Shown here: positions 36,992 through 45,778 of the stretch, one piece after another | Numbering within the stretch: the first letter of the stretch is position 1 | Layout of the letters: every line of letters begins with the position of its first letter | Assembly: GCA_002869185.1 (NCBI GenBank) | Contig: PKTN01000013.1 | Span: 58,972-122,971, forward strand | Direction: 5' to 3' | From: Denitrovibrio sp. | GTDB lineage: Bacteria > Chrysiogenota > Deferribacteres > Deferribacterales > Geovibrionaceae | DNA length: 64,000 bases | Made by a program: the position numbers and the translations under genes | The notes under the pieces: generated by a model | The model's database searches: none | What the model was told of the DNA's origin: nothing | What the model saw: only the letters and a program-made list of their open reading frames with translations

Positions 36992-38344
36992 GTGAAAAAG
37001 ATTTACCTAAGCCCAAGTGATATGCCTAAACAGTGGTATAACCTGCTAGCGGATATTCCTCAGCTAGCTCCACCTATAAGCCCAGTAACTGGCAAACCTG
37101 CAACCCCTGATGAACTTCTTAAAATTTTTCCTGGACCAATCCTTGAGCAAGAGATGTCAGCAGAGAGATATATCGATATACCTGAAGAGGTTATGGAAAT
37201 TTTATCTATCTGGAGACCTACTCCTGTTGTTAGAGCTGAAAGACTTGAAAAAGCTCTCGGTACTAAATGTAGAATCTATTACAAAAATGAAGGCGTTTCA
37301 CCAGCAGGTAGCCACAAGACTAACACTGCTGTTCCGCAAGCCTTCTACAATAAAATCTGTGGCATCAACAAACTAGCTACAGAGACTGGCGCTGGTCAGT
37401 GGGGTAGTGCTCTATCTTTCGCTACTAACATCTTTGAAATGGCTCTTAAAGTTTACATGGTTAAAGTTAGCTATCACCAGAAGCCATACAGAAAATCATT
37501 CATGAACATGTTCGGTGCTGAGGTTATCCCATCACCATCGATATTCACAAATGCAGGTCGTGCGGAGCTCGAAAGAGATCCTGCTTCCAATGGTTCACTC
37601 GGTTTAGCTATCAGCGAGGCTGTGGAAGACGCTGTAATGAACGATGATACTAACTATGCACTCGGTTCAGTACTTAACCACGTTATCCTCCACCAGTCTA
37701 TCATAGGGCTTGAGGCTAAGAAGCAGATGGAGATAGGTGGTGATTACCCTGACATGGTATTTGCATCTTGCGGTGGTGGTTCCAACTTCGGTGGAATCGC
37801 ATCTGCATTCGTTAAAGATAAATTAGACGGCAAAAAAGTAGAGTGTGTTGCTGTAGAACCACTCTCATGCCCTACACTGACTAAAGGTCAGTTCACATTC
37901 GATTATGGTGACGTGGCAAAGATGACTCCTATCATGCAAATGTTCACCCTAGGACATGACTTTATGCCACCAGCTATCCATGCTGGCGGACTTCGTTACC
38001 ATGGAGACAGCCCAATCGTTAGTAAGATGTACCAAGAGGGTATCGTCGGAGCTAGAAGCATCGGTCAGACTGACGTATTCAAATATGGAACTATGTTCGC
38101 TAAAACAGAAGGTATCATCCCTGCACCAGAATCATCACACGCAATAGCTGGCGTAGCTAAAGAAGCTCTCGCTTGTGACGAAAGGGGCGAATCCAAATCA
38201 CTCCTCTTCTGTCTTTCTGGTCACGGTCACTTCGATATGGCTTCATACGATTCTTATTATGAAGGCAAACTTGAAGACTACGATTACCCTGAAGAGGCTA
38301 TTAATGAGTCACTTAAAAACGTTCCAACGGTTGATCTATCTTAG
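36992..38344 (+). CDS. trpB: Tryptophan synthase beta chain, TrpB2 type
   Basis: This PLP enzyme condenses indole and serine. At 450 residues with an N-terminal extension (PQLAPPISPVTGKP) and the pattern WRPTPVVRAERLEKALGTKCRIYYKNEGVSPAGSHK-, it is the TrpB2 form and not the TrpB1 partner of TrpA. The PLP lysine is Lys109 in GSHKTNTA. ETGAGQWGSALS and CGGGSNFGG are conserved. TrpB2 enzymes often work as indole-scavenging synthases, and no trpA is present here. The start is GTG 36992 after AGAAGGTGCAAT. Confidence 0.95.
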   Translation: MKKIYLSPSDMPKQWYNLLADIPQLAPPISPVTGKPATPDELLKIFPGPILEQEMSAERYIDIPEEVMEILSIWRPTPVVRAERLEKALGTKCRIYYKNEGVSPAGSHKTNTAVPQAFYNKICGINKLATETGAGQWGSALSFATNIFEMALKVYMVKVSYHQKPYRKSFMNMFGAEVIPSPSIFTNAGRAELERDPASNGSLGLAISEAVEDAVMNDDTNYALGSVLNHVILHQSIIGLEAKKQMEIGGDYPDMVFASCGGGSNFGGIASAFVKDKLDGKKVECVAVEPLSCPTLTKGQFTFDYGDVAKMTPIMQMFTLGHDFMPPAIHAGGLRYHGDSPIVSKMYQEGIVGARSIGQTDVFKYGTMFAKTEGIIPAPESSHAIAGVAKEALACDERGESKSLLFCLSGHGHFDMASYDSYYEGKLEDYDYPEEAINESLKNVPTVDLS

Positions 38345-38415
38345 TCGTCTTACGACGACATGCACTTAAGCAAGATTTTCACTTGCGATTGTGCCAATAG
38401 ATAGTACGCTATTAT

Positions 38416-38991
38416 ATGAAAATACTTTTACATCAATGCTGTGGTCCTTGCTCTGCTTACCCTGTTAAGATTTTACAAGAGCAGGGTCACAGTATTATGG
38501 GTTACTGGTATAACCCAAACATACACCCAGTGGTAGAGTTTTACAAAAGACTCGAGACTCTCAAGAAGTTCAATGATGCAAATGACATAAAGATGATCAC
38601 CGATGAGACATATGGTCTCACAGAGTTCGTCCGCATGGCAGCCTTTCGTGAAACAGAGCGATGCCGTTTCTGTTACCAGATGCGTATCGAAAAAGCGGCT
38701 CAGATAGCTTCCCGTGGCAACTTTGACGCGTTTACTACGACTCTGATGTATAGTAAATGGCAAGACCACGAAATGATGAAAGAGTTCTGTGAAATTGCCG
38801 CAAAGAAGTATAAGGTCGCATTCCACTACGAAGATTATCGTGAAGGCTGGCAGGAAGGTATCAACATCTCCAAAGAGCAAGAGATGTATAGACAACAATA
38901 CTGTGGATGCATATATTCCGAAGAGGAAAGATACAAAAAACAACTCAGCAAAAGATTCGCAAATGGCGAAGATATTGTTGGATATGTCTAG
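38416..38991 (+). CDS. queH: Epoxyqueuosine reductase QueH
   Basis: The enzyme catalyses the last step of queuosine synthesis in tRNA, replacing QueG in many bacteria. The 191-residue protein has the QueH pattern of paired cysteines: HQCCGPCS at residues 8-12, RCRFCYQMRIEKAA (about 76-79) and the C-terminal QYCGCIYSEEER. These cysteines hold the iron-sulfur cluster and a metal site. No other queuosine gene is adjacent. Confidence 0.93.
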   Translation: MKILLHQCCGPCSAYPVKILQEQGHSIMGYWYNPNIHPVVEFYKRLETLKKFNDANDIKMITDETYGLTEFVRMAAFRETERCRFCYQMRIEKAAQIASRGNFDAFTTTLMYSKWQDHEMMKEFCEIAAKKYKVAFHYEDYREGWQEGINISKEQEMYRQQYCGCIYSEEERYKKQLSKRFANGEDIVGYV

Positions 38992-39000
38992 GAGATTTAG

Positions 39001-39093
39001 ATGAACATGAAAATTTTATTATTTCTCTTATTAGCTGTTGCATGTGGGATAGGTTTTTATATCGCTACTAACTTTGCTATGTGCTCTTCATAG
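39001..39093 (+). CDS. Putative 30-residue membrane peptide
   Basis: An ATG 9 bases after the queH stop, with AGGAG before it, opens 30 codons to TAG. The product is a single hydrophobic helix (ILLFLLLAVACGIGFYIATNF) with a short tail holding a Cys. Good start signals and the membrane-like composition support it, but it is short enough to be chance. Confidence 0.4.
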   Translation: MNMKILLFLLLAVACGIGFYIATNFAMCSS

Positions 39094-39185
39094 TTTTCTT
39101 CTCAATTTCTTTCTATACAGCTTAACCATTCTTGCATAACACTCTCAACTAGTTTAGACTTTGGAAAAAGCTATGGAGGGTATAG

Positions 39186-39605
39186 ATGAAATCTTTTCGT
39201 AAAGAGCTATGGTTTAACACCAGAGAGCGGATGGAATTTATCAATATTACCCATGATGTCGAAGACTGTATTCGTGAAAGCGGGATAATAGAAGGTCTCT
39301 GCCTAGTGAATGCTATGCATATCACAGCATCAGTCTTTATCAACGACAACGAGAGCGGGCTCCACCAGTACTATAAGGACTGGCTGGAAGAGCTAGCTCC
39401 ACACGAACCACTATCTAGATATCGCCACAACCTGACTGGAGAAGATAATGGTGACGCTCACCACAAACGCCAGATAATGGGACGCGAAGTTACTGTAGCT
39501 ATCACTGATGGACAACTTGATTTTGGTCCATGGGAGTGTATATTCTATGGAGAGTTTGACGGTAAACGCCGTAAAAGAGTTTTAGTAAAAATAATAGGCG
39601 CCTAG
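39186..39605 (+). CDS. YjbQ family protein (UPF0047)
   Basis: The 139-residue protein has the full UPF0047/YjbQ pattern: [23 protein letters not shown] in the first half, then [22 protein letters not shown] and [21 protein letters not shown]. Members of this trimeric family show low thiamine-phosphate synthase activity, but the physiological role is unclear. It precedes the DHH gene by 46 bases. Confidence 0.9.
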   Translation: MKSFRKELWFNTRERMEFINITHDVEDCIRESGIIEGLCLVNAMHITASVFINDNESGLHQYYKDWLEELAPHEPLSRYRHNLTGEDNGDAHHKRQIMGREVTVAITDGQLDFGPWECIFYGEFDGKRRKRVLVKIIGA

Positions 39606-39651
39606 GTCGGTCAACACCGACAGATATAATACTATACTGGGAGAATTTAAC

Positions 39652-40506
39652 TTGATACTGCACATTTCACATAATGATCTAGACGGAGTGACCTGTGGGG
39701 CACTCACTAAGAAATTCATCAAAGACGTTGACAATATGTTTTGTAATTACAACGAGATAGATGCAATACTCGAAGAGGCTAGCCTCAGAAAATATGATCA
39801 AATATTAATAACTGATATGTCCCCTAGCCAAAGAGGTTTAAATCTTATACTAGGCGAGATAGAAGTACTTGTTATAGACCACCACGAAACATCATCATGG
39901 ATGAAAGAAGTTACTACAACTATCCATGATATCACTAAAAGTGCTACCCTTCTCACGTGGGAATGGTTACGTGATTCAGGATATGACGTTTCAGAATATC
40001 AAAACCTTGCAGAGTGCGTAAACGACTACGACATGTGGCACCTAAAGCGTGAAGACAGCCTCCAGATGAACATGTTCTTTATGAAACTAGGTGTCGTAAG
40101 ATATATGGAACAGTTCTCTAAAAAGCCATTCAAAGGCTTTACCCCTGAAGAGATGCTTATCGTTGATCTAGAGACAGAAAGACGTGACAAATATCTCTAT
40201 TCTGCTGGTCAATCTGGAGAAATAATGCAAGACAGAGACGGGCTCGAGGTTTGTGTTGTCTTCGCTGAAGAGTATAGTTCTGAACTTGGTAACTATATTA
40301 TAAAAGAATTTGGGGTCGATTATGTCGCTCTCATTAATATGCAACGCAAGAAAGTTTCACTAAGATCAAGAGCTGATGTCGATGTTCGTTCAATAGCTGA
40401 GTATAACGGCGGTGGCGGACACATGAACGCATCAGGTTTCTCCATAAATTTTGAATTTAATACAATAGATTTTTTAAAAGAGGCGGGAATTTTACATGAA
40501 GGCTGA
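39652..40506 (+). CDS. DHH family phosphoesterase
   Basis: The 284-residue protein has the metal-binding motifs of the DHH superfamily: SHNDLDG (about 6-12), ITDMS, and IDHHE (about 75), then a DHHA1 domain with the GGGGHMNASG motif (about 262-271). Such proteins act as oligoribonuclease/pAp-phosphatase or cyclic-dinucleotide phosphodiesterases; the sequence is short and does not decide. The start is TTG 39652 after GGGAGAATTTAA. The end overlaps engB. Confidence 0.85.
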   Translation: MILHISHNDLDGVTCGALTKKFIKDVDNMFCNYNEIDAILEEASLRKYDQILITDMSPSQRGLNLILGEIEVLVIDHHETSSWMKEVTTTIHDITKSATLLTWEWLRDSGYDVSEYQNLAECVNDYDMWHLKREDSLQMNMFFMKLGVVRYMEQFSKKPFKGFTPEEMLIVDLETERRDKYLYSAGQSGEIMQDRDGLEVCVVFAEEYSSELGNYIIKEFGVDYVALINMQRKKVSLRSRADVDVRSIAEYNGGGGHMNASGFSINFEFNTIDFLKEAGILHEG

Positions 40507-41071
40507 ATTTATAACATCTGCGAAAGAACCTAAGGGATATCCTCCAACGGAGTTCCCTGAAATTGCATTTGCAGGACGAAGTAATGTTGGTAAATCCAGC
40601 ATGATAAACACTCTCCTCGGCACTAAAAAGCTTGTTAAAGTTGGTAAAACACCAGGTAAGACAAGGCTAGTTAACTTCTTTCTAGTAGCTGATAAGACTA
40701 TGCTTGTCGACCTCCCTGGCTACGGCTTTGCAAAGGTCTCTAAAGCTGAGAAAGCTCAGTGGGGCGAGACAATAGAGAACTATTTTACTGAACGCAAGCA
40801 ACTAACCGCATGCATCCTCATCATGGACATCAGACGTGACCCATCAGATGATGATCTTGGCATGATATACTGGTTAGATCATTATAATGTTCGTAAAGTA
40901 ATTGCACTCACTAAATGCGATAAACTCTCAAACAACCAACAGGCATCAAGATTAGCAAAAATAAGTAAGCAACTGAACCTATCTAAAGATAATTTCCTTA
41001 GATTCTCTTCACTCACCAGAAATGGGAAAGAAGAGATGTGGGCTAAGATAGATGAACTCACATCGGATTAA
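40496..41071 (+). CDS. engB: Ribosome biogenesis GTP-binding protein EngB/YsxC
   Basis: This essential GTPase for large ribosomal subunit assembly has G1 GRSNVGKSS (27-35), the G2 Thr in GKTPGKTRLVNFF, G3 DLPGYGFAKV and G4 TKCDK. At 191 residues it is of normal length. It overlaps the DHH gene at its start and the PLD gene at its end, so translation is coupled. Confidence 0.97.
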   Translation: MKAEFITSAKEPKGYPPTEFPEIAFAGRSNVGKSSMINTLLGTKKLVKVGKTPGKTRLVNFFLVADKTMLVDLPGYGFAKVSKAEKAQWGETIENYFTERKQLTACILIMDIRRDPSDDDLGMIYWLDHYNVRKVIALTKCDKLSNNQQASRLAKISKQLNLSKDNFLRFSSLTRNGKEEMWAKIDELTSD

Positions 41072-41603
41072 AGCTCTTGCCCTTATATTTGCGCTTGTAT
41101 CCTTCTTTATCTATGCCAATGTAACTGCGGATACTAACAGGCATCAGGCAGAAGTAACTATACTACCTGATGGCAAGCTTCTACCTGAGTTGATAAGAGA
41201 TATTGCAGAAGCCAAGCAGAGTATATACATTGCTATGTATATGTTTAAGTCGTACGACAATGTGAATAATGGAGCTGGACTTATTAAAGCTTCATTAGTA
41301 AAAGCGGCAAAGCGCAGCGTTAAGGTTTATATAGCATTGGATAGCTCGAAAGATGGCGATTTTATTGAGAAAGAGAATAAAAAACTTGGCAAATATTTAT
41401 TAAAGAACAATATTCAAGTAGTTTACGATTCACCTGATAATAGAATGCACACAAAGGCATTGGTGATAGACGAAAGAATTTCTTATATTGGGAGTCACAA
41501 TTATACTAATAGTGCTCTAAAATATAATAGAGAGATGACAGTTAGAATAGTATCTGAAGAGGCGTCTCGTGATGCCATTAGACATATAAAATCGATTAAA
41601 TAA
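41052..41603 (+). CDS. Exported phospholipase D-like nuclease (single HKD motif)
   Basis: The 183-residue protein has a hydrophobic N-terminus that could be a signal or anchor (about 8-24). The single PLD domain carries HTKALVIDERISYIGSHNYTNSALKYNRE, a full HxKx4D motif (about 134-141) with the downstream Gly/Ser and Asn. Single-HKD members such as Nuc dimerise to form the active site and cut DNA without metal. AKQSIYIAMYMFKS matches the domain's first strand. It may serve in the periplasm for nutrient DNA use, but this is inference. Confidence 0.82.
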   Translation: MNSHRIKALALIFALVSFFIYANVTADTNRHQAEVTILPDGKLLPELIRDIAEAKQSIYIAMYMFKSYDNVNNGAGLIKASLVKAAKRSVKVYIALDSSKDGDFIEKENKKLGKYLLKNNIQVVYDSPDNRMHTKALVIDERISYIGSHNYTNSALKYNREMTVRIVSEEASRDAIRHIKSIK

Positions 41604-41612
41604 GGAGGAGAC

Positions 41613-41855
41613 ATGAAAAAATCAGCAATAACTATGTTATTCTTATTCGTAGCATTCATAGCATTCGCCGCTACAACAGGTGAGGAGACTTTTTATAAAA
41701 AATGCACCTCTTGTCATGGCTCATCCCTTTCATTAAAAAAACAGAAATCTATGAAACAATGGTCAGCTACAGTCAAAAGGATGAAGAAGCACGGTCTCAG
41801 CATTTCATCCAGTGAAAGCCAATCTGTTGCTGAATTCCTATCCGGAGGGAAATAA
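41613..41855 (+). CDS. Small periplasmic monoheme c-type cytochrome
   Basis: The 80-residue protein has a signal peptide (about 1-19, ending AFAATT). Heme attaches at CTSCHG (about 31-36), and a distal Met is likely among MKQW, VKRMKKHGLSIS. It shares its pattern (heme site, Trp about 20 residues later, then M-K-x-H/R-G-L-x-I-S) with the lipoprotein cytochrome at 56068-56328, so the two are probably paralogues. It follows the PLD gene by 9 bases after AAGGAGGAGAC, a strong site. Its redox partner is unknown. Confidence 0.87.
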   Translation: MKKSAITMLFLFVAFIAFAATTGEETFYKKCTSCHGSSLSLKKQKSMKQWSATVKRMKKHGLSISSSESQSVAEFLSGGK

Positions 41856-41857
41856 TA

Positions 41858-42382
41858 ATGAATTTTAAAGAACTAGAGCCTACTAAACTAAAAGAAAACC
41901 CTTTTACGCTTATAAATAATGACTGGATGTTAATATCTGCTGGCGATAAAGCTAACTTTAACACTATGACAGCTAGTTGGGGTGGTCTAGGTATAATGTG
42001 GCACAAAAACGTCGCTTCTATTGTAGTTCGTCCGACAAGATACACATTCGAGTTTTTAGAGAAATACGACTACTTCACTCTCTCATTCTTCGAAGAAGAG
42101 TACAAAGATGCACTAACTCTGTGTGGCACAAAATCTGGAAGAGATTGCAACAAGGTAGCCGAAGCTGGTTTAACGCCTATATTCGACAATAATGGAATTT
42201 ATTTCGAAGAAGCTAAGATTATTATGGTTTGCAAAAAACTCTACTGGCAAGATATCAACCCAGATAATTTCGTCACAGATTTAGAAGAATTCTATCCAAA
42301 GAAAGATTACCACAGACTTTATATGGGTGAGATTGAGAATATGTATGAGAAGTGGATTATAAACCCATTAGACCTGCAATAA
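41858..42382 (+). CDS. Flavin reductase-like FMN-binding protein
   Basis: The 174-residue protein has the split-barrel flavin reductase pattern: LISAGDKANFNTMTASWGGLG, IVVRPTRYTFEFLEKYDYFTLSFF and LCGTKSGRDCNKVAEAGL. It most likely binds FMN and reduces flavins or serves as a redox protein. It starts three bases after the cytochrome stop. Its last 26 bases overlap, on the opposite strand, the end of the caspase-like gene. Confidence 0.9.
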   Translation: MNFKELEPTKLKENPFTLINNDWMLISAGDKANFNTMTASWGGLGIMWHKNVASIVVRPTRYTFEFLEKYDYFTLSFFEEEYKDALTLCGTKSGRDCNKVAEAGLTPIFDNNGIYFEEAKIIMVCKKLYWQDINPDNFVTDLEEFYPKKDYHRLYMGEIENMYEKWIINPLDLQ

Positions 42383-43712
42383 CAGGCTTCTGATCTATAC
42401 AACCAGGGCATACCCACTCGACAGCTTCAGTTGAAGACTCTCGGAGGCGTTCCCGCATTCGCACAACATTATCAATGAGCTGTAGGTTAGATTCATTTAG
42501 CCTGCGGCTCATTACAGATTTAAGCATATACTTTCTTTCGTTCAGCTTCTTAAATGACTGCTTATCTTTTGCCTTTATCTTAAACACGACTTTATAGTCA
42601 CCTATCATGGAAGAAAAACTCGCTGGAATAATCATATTAAAATTTTCATCAGAACTTGTTTTAGTACGTTTCACTGATTTAGCACTCATTTTTAAATTCT
42701 TGCGTTCTGGTTGCATCACTGGTGGGTTATTCTGCAATGACTCATATATCTCTCTTAATCTTATAAGTGCTTTTGTTGCGTTTGGAGAGTATGGATTCTT
42801 TTTAATAATCGCTATTAGTTTTTCTTTTTCTGAGCTATGTGGATCAGCCTCTTCACCTTCTCTAACGTCGAAATCTTTGTTAATAAAGACAAATTCACCT
42901 TCGTATCCAGCCATTTTACCAAATGCAGGAGTTTGCGTACCTTCTGTATAAGCAGATACTTTCGATTGAAGATACTGCCCAAGCTCTGAGCCAGTTATCA
43001 CCCTATCTTGGTTGGAATCAGCCGAACCATTAACACCATCAATAAACCTTCTGCGGAAGACAGAATCATCAGGGACTAGCTGGTTCTCTGTTCCAGAAGA
43101 TATAAATTGCCTAACTGGTTTATTAAGTATCTCAATAATAAGTTCAGGTATGGAACGCATAGTAGAGAAGACTGACCCAGAAAAACAACTATCAAAAGCA
43201 AATAACACTTGATTTGCTTTTATCTCCTTAGCCTTCTCAGCAAAAAATGACATAGGCACGCTTCCAGAGATAAACTTCTCTTTGCTAATCTTAGGGTTAC
43301 CAGCATCTTTGAAAACGATGTACCCCTCTTTACCTGAATTAGCTTTAAGAGTGTGACCATGACCAGCAAAGTATATTACAATTCTTCCCCTATCGTTATA
43401 GGCATAACGCCTTAGAAAAGTGTCAAAATTATTTTCGAATTCCCTTTTAGTATTATTAAGTGATTTCTCAATTTTGAAGCCTTTAGAATAGAGGAGTGAA
43501 ACTACAGCATCTATGTCACGTTCAACTCCAGGTAGGTCTGCCCAATTATCATTGTATTCAGATACCCCAGACACAAAAGCAACACTGTCAGTAAATAGTT
43601 CGCCAGCACTGATTTTATTGACTCTATCAGGCGATAATAAAGCCCTATCAGTGGCCTGCGAATTAAAGCTTATAAGTAGTATGGTAGAAAAAAGTAGATA
43701 TTTGAGCATCAT
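42357..43712 (-). CDS. Exported caspase-like (C14) peptidase
   Basis: The 451-residue protein has a signal peptide (about 1-20) and a caspase-hemoglobinase fold domain (about 40-280). The catalytic His is in YFAGHGH (His118) and the Cys in AFDSCFSG (Cys176). A 12-residue EF-hand-like loop DSNQDRVITGSE (232-243) suggests calcium binding. The C-terminal third has no recognised domain except a CPGC pair near the end. The start overlaps the fliQ stop (ATGATG), placing it as last gene of the flagellar unit. Related secreted bacterial caspases have unknown targets. A role in flagella is not shown; read-through association is the alternative. Confidence 0.85.
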   Translation of the reverse strand: MMLKYLLFSTILLISFNSQATDRALLSPDRVNKISAGELFTDSVAFVSGVSEYNDNWADLPGVERDIDAVVSLLYSKGFKIEKSLNNTKREFENNFDTFLRRYAYNDRGRIVIYFAGHGHTLKANSGKEGYIVFKDAGNPKISKEKFISGSVPMSFFAEKAKEIKANQVLFAFDSCFSGSVFSTMRSIPELIIEILNKPVRQFISSGTENQLVPDDSVFRRRFIDGVNGSADSNQDRVITGSELGQYLQSKVSAYTEGTQTPAFGKMAGYEGEFVFINKDFDVREGEEADPHSSEKEKLIAIIKKNPYSPNATKALIRLREIYESLQNNPPVMQPERKNLKMSAKSVKRTKTSSDENFNMIIPASFSSMIGDYKVVFKIKAKDKQSFKKLNERKYMLKSVMSRRLNESNLQLIDNVVRMRERLRESSTEAVEWVCPGCIDQKPVIAGLMGL

Positions 43713-43981
43713 CGCCCAACATACTGACCGAGATTAGTAAACAGATCTATAGTGTATGCCATTATCTTATCTAGCATCCAAGGTGCAAAAATCATAACAG
43801 CAGCCACAACGCCTACGATTTTAGGGATAAATGTAAGAGTCATCTCCTGAATAGAAGTCACGGACTGAAATATACTAATAGTCAGACCAATAACAAGACC
43901 AGCACCAAGCATAGGAGCTGCAATAATAAGAGACAACTGTAAAGCATGAACCAACATATCGATAACTAAATCTGCATTCAT
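43709..43981 (-). CDS. fliQ: Flagellar export apparatus protein FliQ
   Basis: The 90-residue protein has two membrane hairpin helices with the family pattern (APMLGAGLVIGLTISIFQSVTSIQEMTLTFIPKI). It forms the core export gate with FliP and FliR. It is placed after fliP by 3 bases. fliR and flhB, which usually follow, are replaced by the caspase-like gene. Confidence 0.96.
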   Translation of the reverse strand: MNADLVIDMLVHALQLSLIIAAPMLGAGLVIGLTISIFQSVTSIQEMTLTFIPKIVGVVAAVMIFAPWMLDKIMAYTIDLFTNLGQYVGR

Positions 43982-43984
43982 AAA

Positions 43985-44716
43985 TCACTCAAAACTTTTT
44001 ACAATAGAAGTTATAATAAGACCCCATCCATCAACTAGCACAAATAGCATAATCTTAAATGGTACCGAGACCATTACTGGTGGTAGCATCATCATACCCA
44101 TTGACAGGAGTACACTCGCCACAACAAAGTCTATCACCAAAAATGGTAAAAACAACAAAAAACCCATTTGGAAAGCTGTTGACAACTCACTAACCACGAA
44201 TGAAGACAACAGAACTAGATCAGGGATATCTTCTGCTGACTGAGGTCTTGGTTCTCCACTTATTTCCAAAAAGGTGCGAACATCCTTCTTTCTAGTATTA
44301 TACAACATGAATTTACGAACGGGCTTCTTCACTTCTGCTACCATATCCTGAAAAGTTATCTTTTCCTCAAAATAAGGTCCAAAACCTTTATCATACATCT
44401 CAGTGAAAACAGGATTCATTATATAAAGTGTAAGAATCAATGCGAGGCTCAATAACACCTGTGAAGGTGGCATAGAAGGTGTGCCCATTGCCGTTCTAAG
44501 GAGAGACATAACAATAACGATACGAGTAAATGACGTCATTAGCACCAGAAAGCCTGGCGCAATCGTGATAAATGTCATAAGTAGCATCAGTTGCAATGTA
44601 ACAGAAACATCTTGAGGACTTGTCGCCTGCTCCATGCCAAACCTAAATGCAGGAAAAGGTATAGGATCTGCGGCCAATACTGCCGTCATAGGCACAGCAA
44701 GAAAGAGCAGAACCAT
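43985..44716 (-). CDS. fliP: Flagellar export apparatus protein FliP
   Basis: The 243-residue protein has a cleavable N-terminal signal (about 1-15) and four membrane helices. FITIAPGFLVLMTSFTRIVIVMSLLRTAMG and the C-terminal FQMGFLLFLPFLVIDFVVASVLLSMGMMMLPPVMVSVPFK are near-universal in FliP. Five FliP subunits start the export gate. The start shares bases with the fliO stop (TAATG). Confidence 0.97.
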   Translation of the reverse strand: MVLLFLAVPMTAVLAADPIPFPAFRFGMEQATSPQDVSVTLQLMLLMTFITIAPGFLVLMTSFTRIVIVMSLLRTAMGTPSMPPSQVLLSLALILTLYIMNPVFTEMYDKGFGPYFEEKITFQDMVAEVKKPVRKFMLYNTRKKDVRTFLEISGEPRPQSAEDIPDLVLLSSFVVSELSTAFQMGFLLFLPFLVIDFVVASVLLSMGMMMLPPVMVSVPFKIMLFVLVDGWGLIITSIVKSFE

Positions 44717-45498
44717 TATCGTTTTTTTAATGACTCTAACCTCTCATTTATTGTATTCCTAGATATATCAACTTCGTCTTTTATAGCAGGAGATTTTTTA
44801 AAGAATTTCATATATGACCCAAAGTCAGTCTTACGAGAAAAACCTGCCTTAATCCTTGCGACTTCATCTTCGTTGCTAATCTTATCTATAAGGTTCATAG
44901 AAGCATCTGTAACACCAATGATATATATCGATTCATCAACTTCATAAAAATAAAGTGTTTTCCTAAGGTCAAGATCTGCCTTGCCTAGTAGGCGTCCCAT
45001 ACCAGGAATATCTGTTAATATTTGTTTTTTAAAGAAAGATTTCGCGATCCAGAAAATAACTAACATAACAGCAAGAACAATGAGCAGGCCCCATATCATC
45101 CTTGCATATGCTTTTTTACCAACTGCTGGTTCTTCTGATATTTTTTTGGGAAATGTGAACGTGACCTTAAGTAACCCCTCTTGAGATAACACCTCAGGAA
45201 CCACGATCTCAGATTCAAAATCCACAATCAGACGTTTTCTTGTGCCATCTGATGTTGTTGTTATTGACTTTATAGGCATATCCCAAAACGTTTTTTCGAA
45301 ATCAATCTCTTCATTCGTCTCAAAGCTAATCACATAGCTTTTATCGAGTTGAAGAGTATTCACATTGGAATAGCCTTTATTAAAACTTATTTTTAATGTT
45401 AATGTTGTGCTGTCCACGTCATACACTATCCCCGCAGCCATTGCCGGCATAGACGATAACAATAGGATAAATATTATATATCTAACGATACATGCCAT
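44716..45498 (-). CDS. fliO: Flagellar protein FliO with an N-terminal AMIN-like domain
   Basis: The 260-residue protein has a signal peptide (about 1-21), a periplasmic beta domain (about 22-120) of AMIN character (TTLTLKISFNKGYSNVNTLQLDKSYVISF), a membrane helix (about 133-150) and a cytoplasmic FliO domain (LGKADLDLRKTLYFYEVDESIYIIGVTD). FliO helps FliP assemble. The extra periplasmic domain, absent from short FliO proteins, may bind peptidoglycan or the septal wall. It overlaps fliN by 17 bases. Confidence 0.85.
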   Translation of the reverse strand: MACIVRYIIFILLLSSMPAMAAGIVYDVDSTTLTLKISFNKGYSNVNTLQLDKSYVISFETNEEIDFEKTFWDMPIKSITTTSDGTRKRLIVDFESEIVVPEVLSQEGLLKVTFTFPKKISEEPAVGKKAYARMIWGLLIVLAVMLVIFWIAKSFFKKQILTDIPGMGRLLGKADLDLRKTLYFYEVDESIYIIGVTDASMNLIDKISNEDEVARIKAGFSRKTDFGSYMKFFKKSPAIKDEVDISRNTINERLESLKKR

Positions 45499-45769
45499 TT
45501 TTGAACATCTCGGTTAAGTCTTCCTTGTCTAATATTTCAGTTATACGCACAGCAAAACTATCTTCCAGTACCATTATCTCGCCAAGTGCAAGCGGTTTAC
45601 CGTTTACAAGAAAGTCAACAGGTTCACCAGATGTCTTAGAAAACTTAAGGATAGTCCCCTTCTCCCAGTTGAGAAGTTCGCGTACTTTAACTAGTTTTCT
45701 ACCCAGCTCCACGTCAACTTCAAATAGAATTTCGCCAAATTCATTTTTAGCTAGTTCGACATTAGTCAT
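45482..45769 (-). CDS. fliN: Flagellar motor switch protein FliN
   Basis: The 95-residue protein is a single SpoA/FliN C-terminal domain: VDVELGRKLVKVRELLNWEKGTILKF, then EPVDFLVNGKPLALGEIMVLEDSFAVRITEI. It forms the C-ring that sets rotation direction. It is near the short end of the family and lacks an N-terminal extension. No fliM is in the window. Confidence 0.94.
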   Translation of the reverse strand: MTNVELAKNEFGEILFEVDVELGRKLVKVRELLNWEKGTILKFSKTSGEPVDFLVNGKPLALGEIMVLEDSFAVRITEILDKEDLTEMFKNGMYR

Positions 45770-45778
45770 CTTGTCCCC

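Noticed and set aside
38344-38386. Two small hairpins after trpB2
   Set aside because: They have stems of 5-6 bp without a T-run, so termination is not supported.
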